Shown: piece after piece, positions 63,320 through 64,000 of the stretch
Position numbering within the stretch: position 1 is the stretch's first letter
Layout: the number at the start of each line of letters is the position of its first letter
NCBI RefSeq assembly: GCF_964340395.1
Contig: NC_135549.1
Coordinates: forward strand, 26,840,095-26,904,094
Reading direction: 5' to 3'
Length of the DNA: 64,000 nucleotides
From: Glandiceps talaboti
Taxonomy: Eukaryota > Hemichordata > Enteropneusta > Spengelidae
Position numbers and translations under genes: made by a program
Notes under the pieces: model-generated
Told to the model about the DNA's origin: nothing
Database searches by the model: none
Seen by the model: only the letters and a program-made list of their open reading frames with translations

Positions 63320-64000
63320 TGATTTAAACACATCTCACTCTTAAAATTGAAGAGACAGTAAAGCTTTACAGAAAATAGATACAGAACACTAACATTATAT
63401 CTCCGTATTTCAGTTGATATGATTATAATAACTCACTGATTAACATTTACATCATATGTGTGATCTGACTGGAATCTGGTGGATGTTGAGAGGCCGAGTC
63501 GTTTATTTATTACCAAATTATATCCCATCCTCTACCTTCCACGATGGGACAATACAATCACATCATGTCATATATCTATGATTGCATACAAATGAGGGTG
63601 CAAAGGAAGGAGATATGAAGACATGGTACATCTTAGAAATATTATTTACACCTTCTTGTGTTTAAAAGTGGCCATATGGGTGACAAATGGGTGTTTATTT
63701 TGGATTTATTTCACAAGAACTTTGCAAACAGTTTTCTATATGAAAAAATCCACGTGAAAGAATATATACCAAGCTCGTGTTTTTAGATCAATAACAAAAA
63801 ATTGAAAGGTCTGGAATGTATAAAAACACACACTAACTTGGTCTGTTCTGTTGTACATTGATTTTCCAATTTGGTAAACATGGTGGAGTTGTTTAAAAGA
63901 CTTCATATCAAACATAAATACCCATTTGTAATTCTTATGGCTGCTTTAACCCTATGTTCCCACTCCGTGCTAGTATTGTGAGTGTACTAGCAGCTCACCA
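63320..64000. other. Right-edge intronic or intergenic stretch
   Basis: No further MFS exon or repeat is recognised. Presumably the intron upstream of the 63203-63311 exon on the minus strand. Confidence 0.4.

Overview
This is eukaryotic, animal-type DNA. It is AT-rich (about one third G+C by eye), with short exons bounded by GT-AG introns, many microsatellites, foldback (MITE-like) elements, a non-LTR retrotransposon fragment, and an LTR element with perfect repeats. No prokaryotic gene organisation is present. Link modules and an F-type lectin domain together suggest a marine invertebrate metazoan (lophotrochozoan or invertebrate deuterostome); I cannot name a species.

The main gene is on the + strand and spans about 21.3-55.4 kb. 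A signal-peptide exon, present twice in a 2.8 kb tandem duplication (21332 and 24134), is followed by five separately encoded Link modules (hyaluronan-binding type; 35948, 38523, 44621, 49275, 50984). Five 27-bp micro-exons (37864, 41500, 41925, 46550, 50086) and one 60-bp exon (52181) encode the linkers. Two terminal exons (54108, 55202) encode a C-terminal F-type lectin (fucolectin/FTP) domain ending at 55419. Every internal boundary is phase 1, and the summed coding length is 2091 nt (696 codons plus stop). The product would be a secreted, cysteine-rich, multivalent glycan-binding protein. A second signal-peptide-like exon at 38147 could start a shorter isoform at Link 2. I do not recognise this domain architecture as a described protein.

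Upstream region, 1-21 kb: mostly non-coding. It holds a 59-bp minisatellite (6.0-6.45 kb), a young non-autonomous LTR element (6.5-10.1 kb) with a polypurine tract and a 5-bp target duplication, a terminal exon of an unrecognised acidic protein (10.3 kb), a minus-strand RT fragment (11.0-11.6 kb), a 44-bp minisatellite (14 kb), and older diverged duplications (16-20.8 kb). 21-26.5 kb: the 2.8 kb tandem duplication. 28.6-32.4 kb: a RecQ-family helicase pseudogene with one intron, inside the first large intron of the Link gene. 35.9-55.4 kb: the Link/F-lectin exons, whose introns carry a minus-strand L2/CR1-like LINE, long foldback elements, and CATA microsatellites placed before most micro-exons. 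55.4-62.9 kb: intergenic, with two terminal-inverted-repeat elements. 62.95-63.3 kb: the last two recognised exons of a minus-strand MFS transporter that continues off the right edge or in unseen exons.

All splice sites were read by eye, and no transcript evidence was available.
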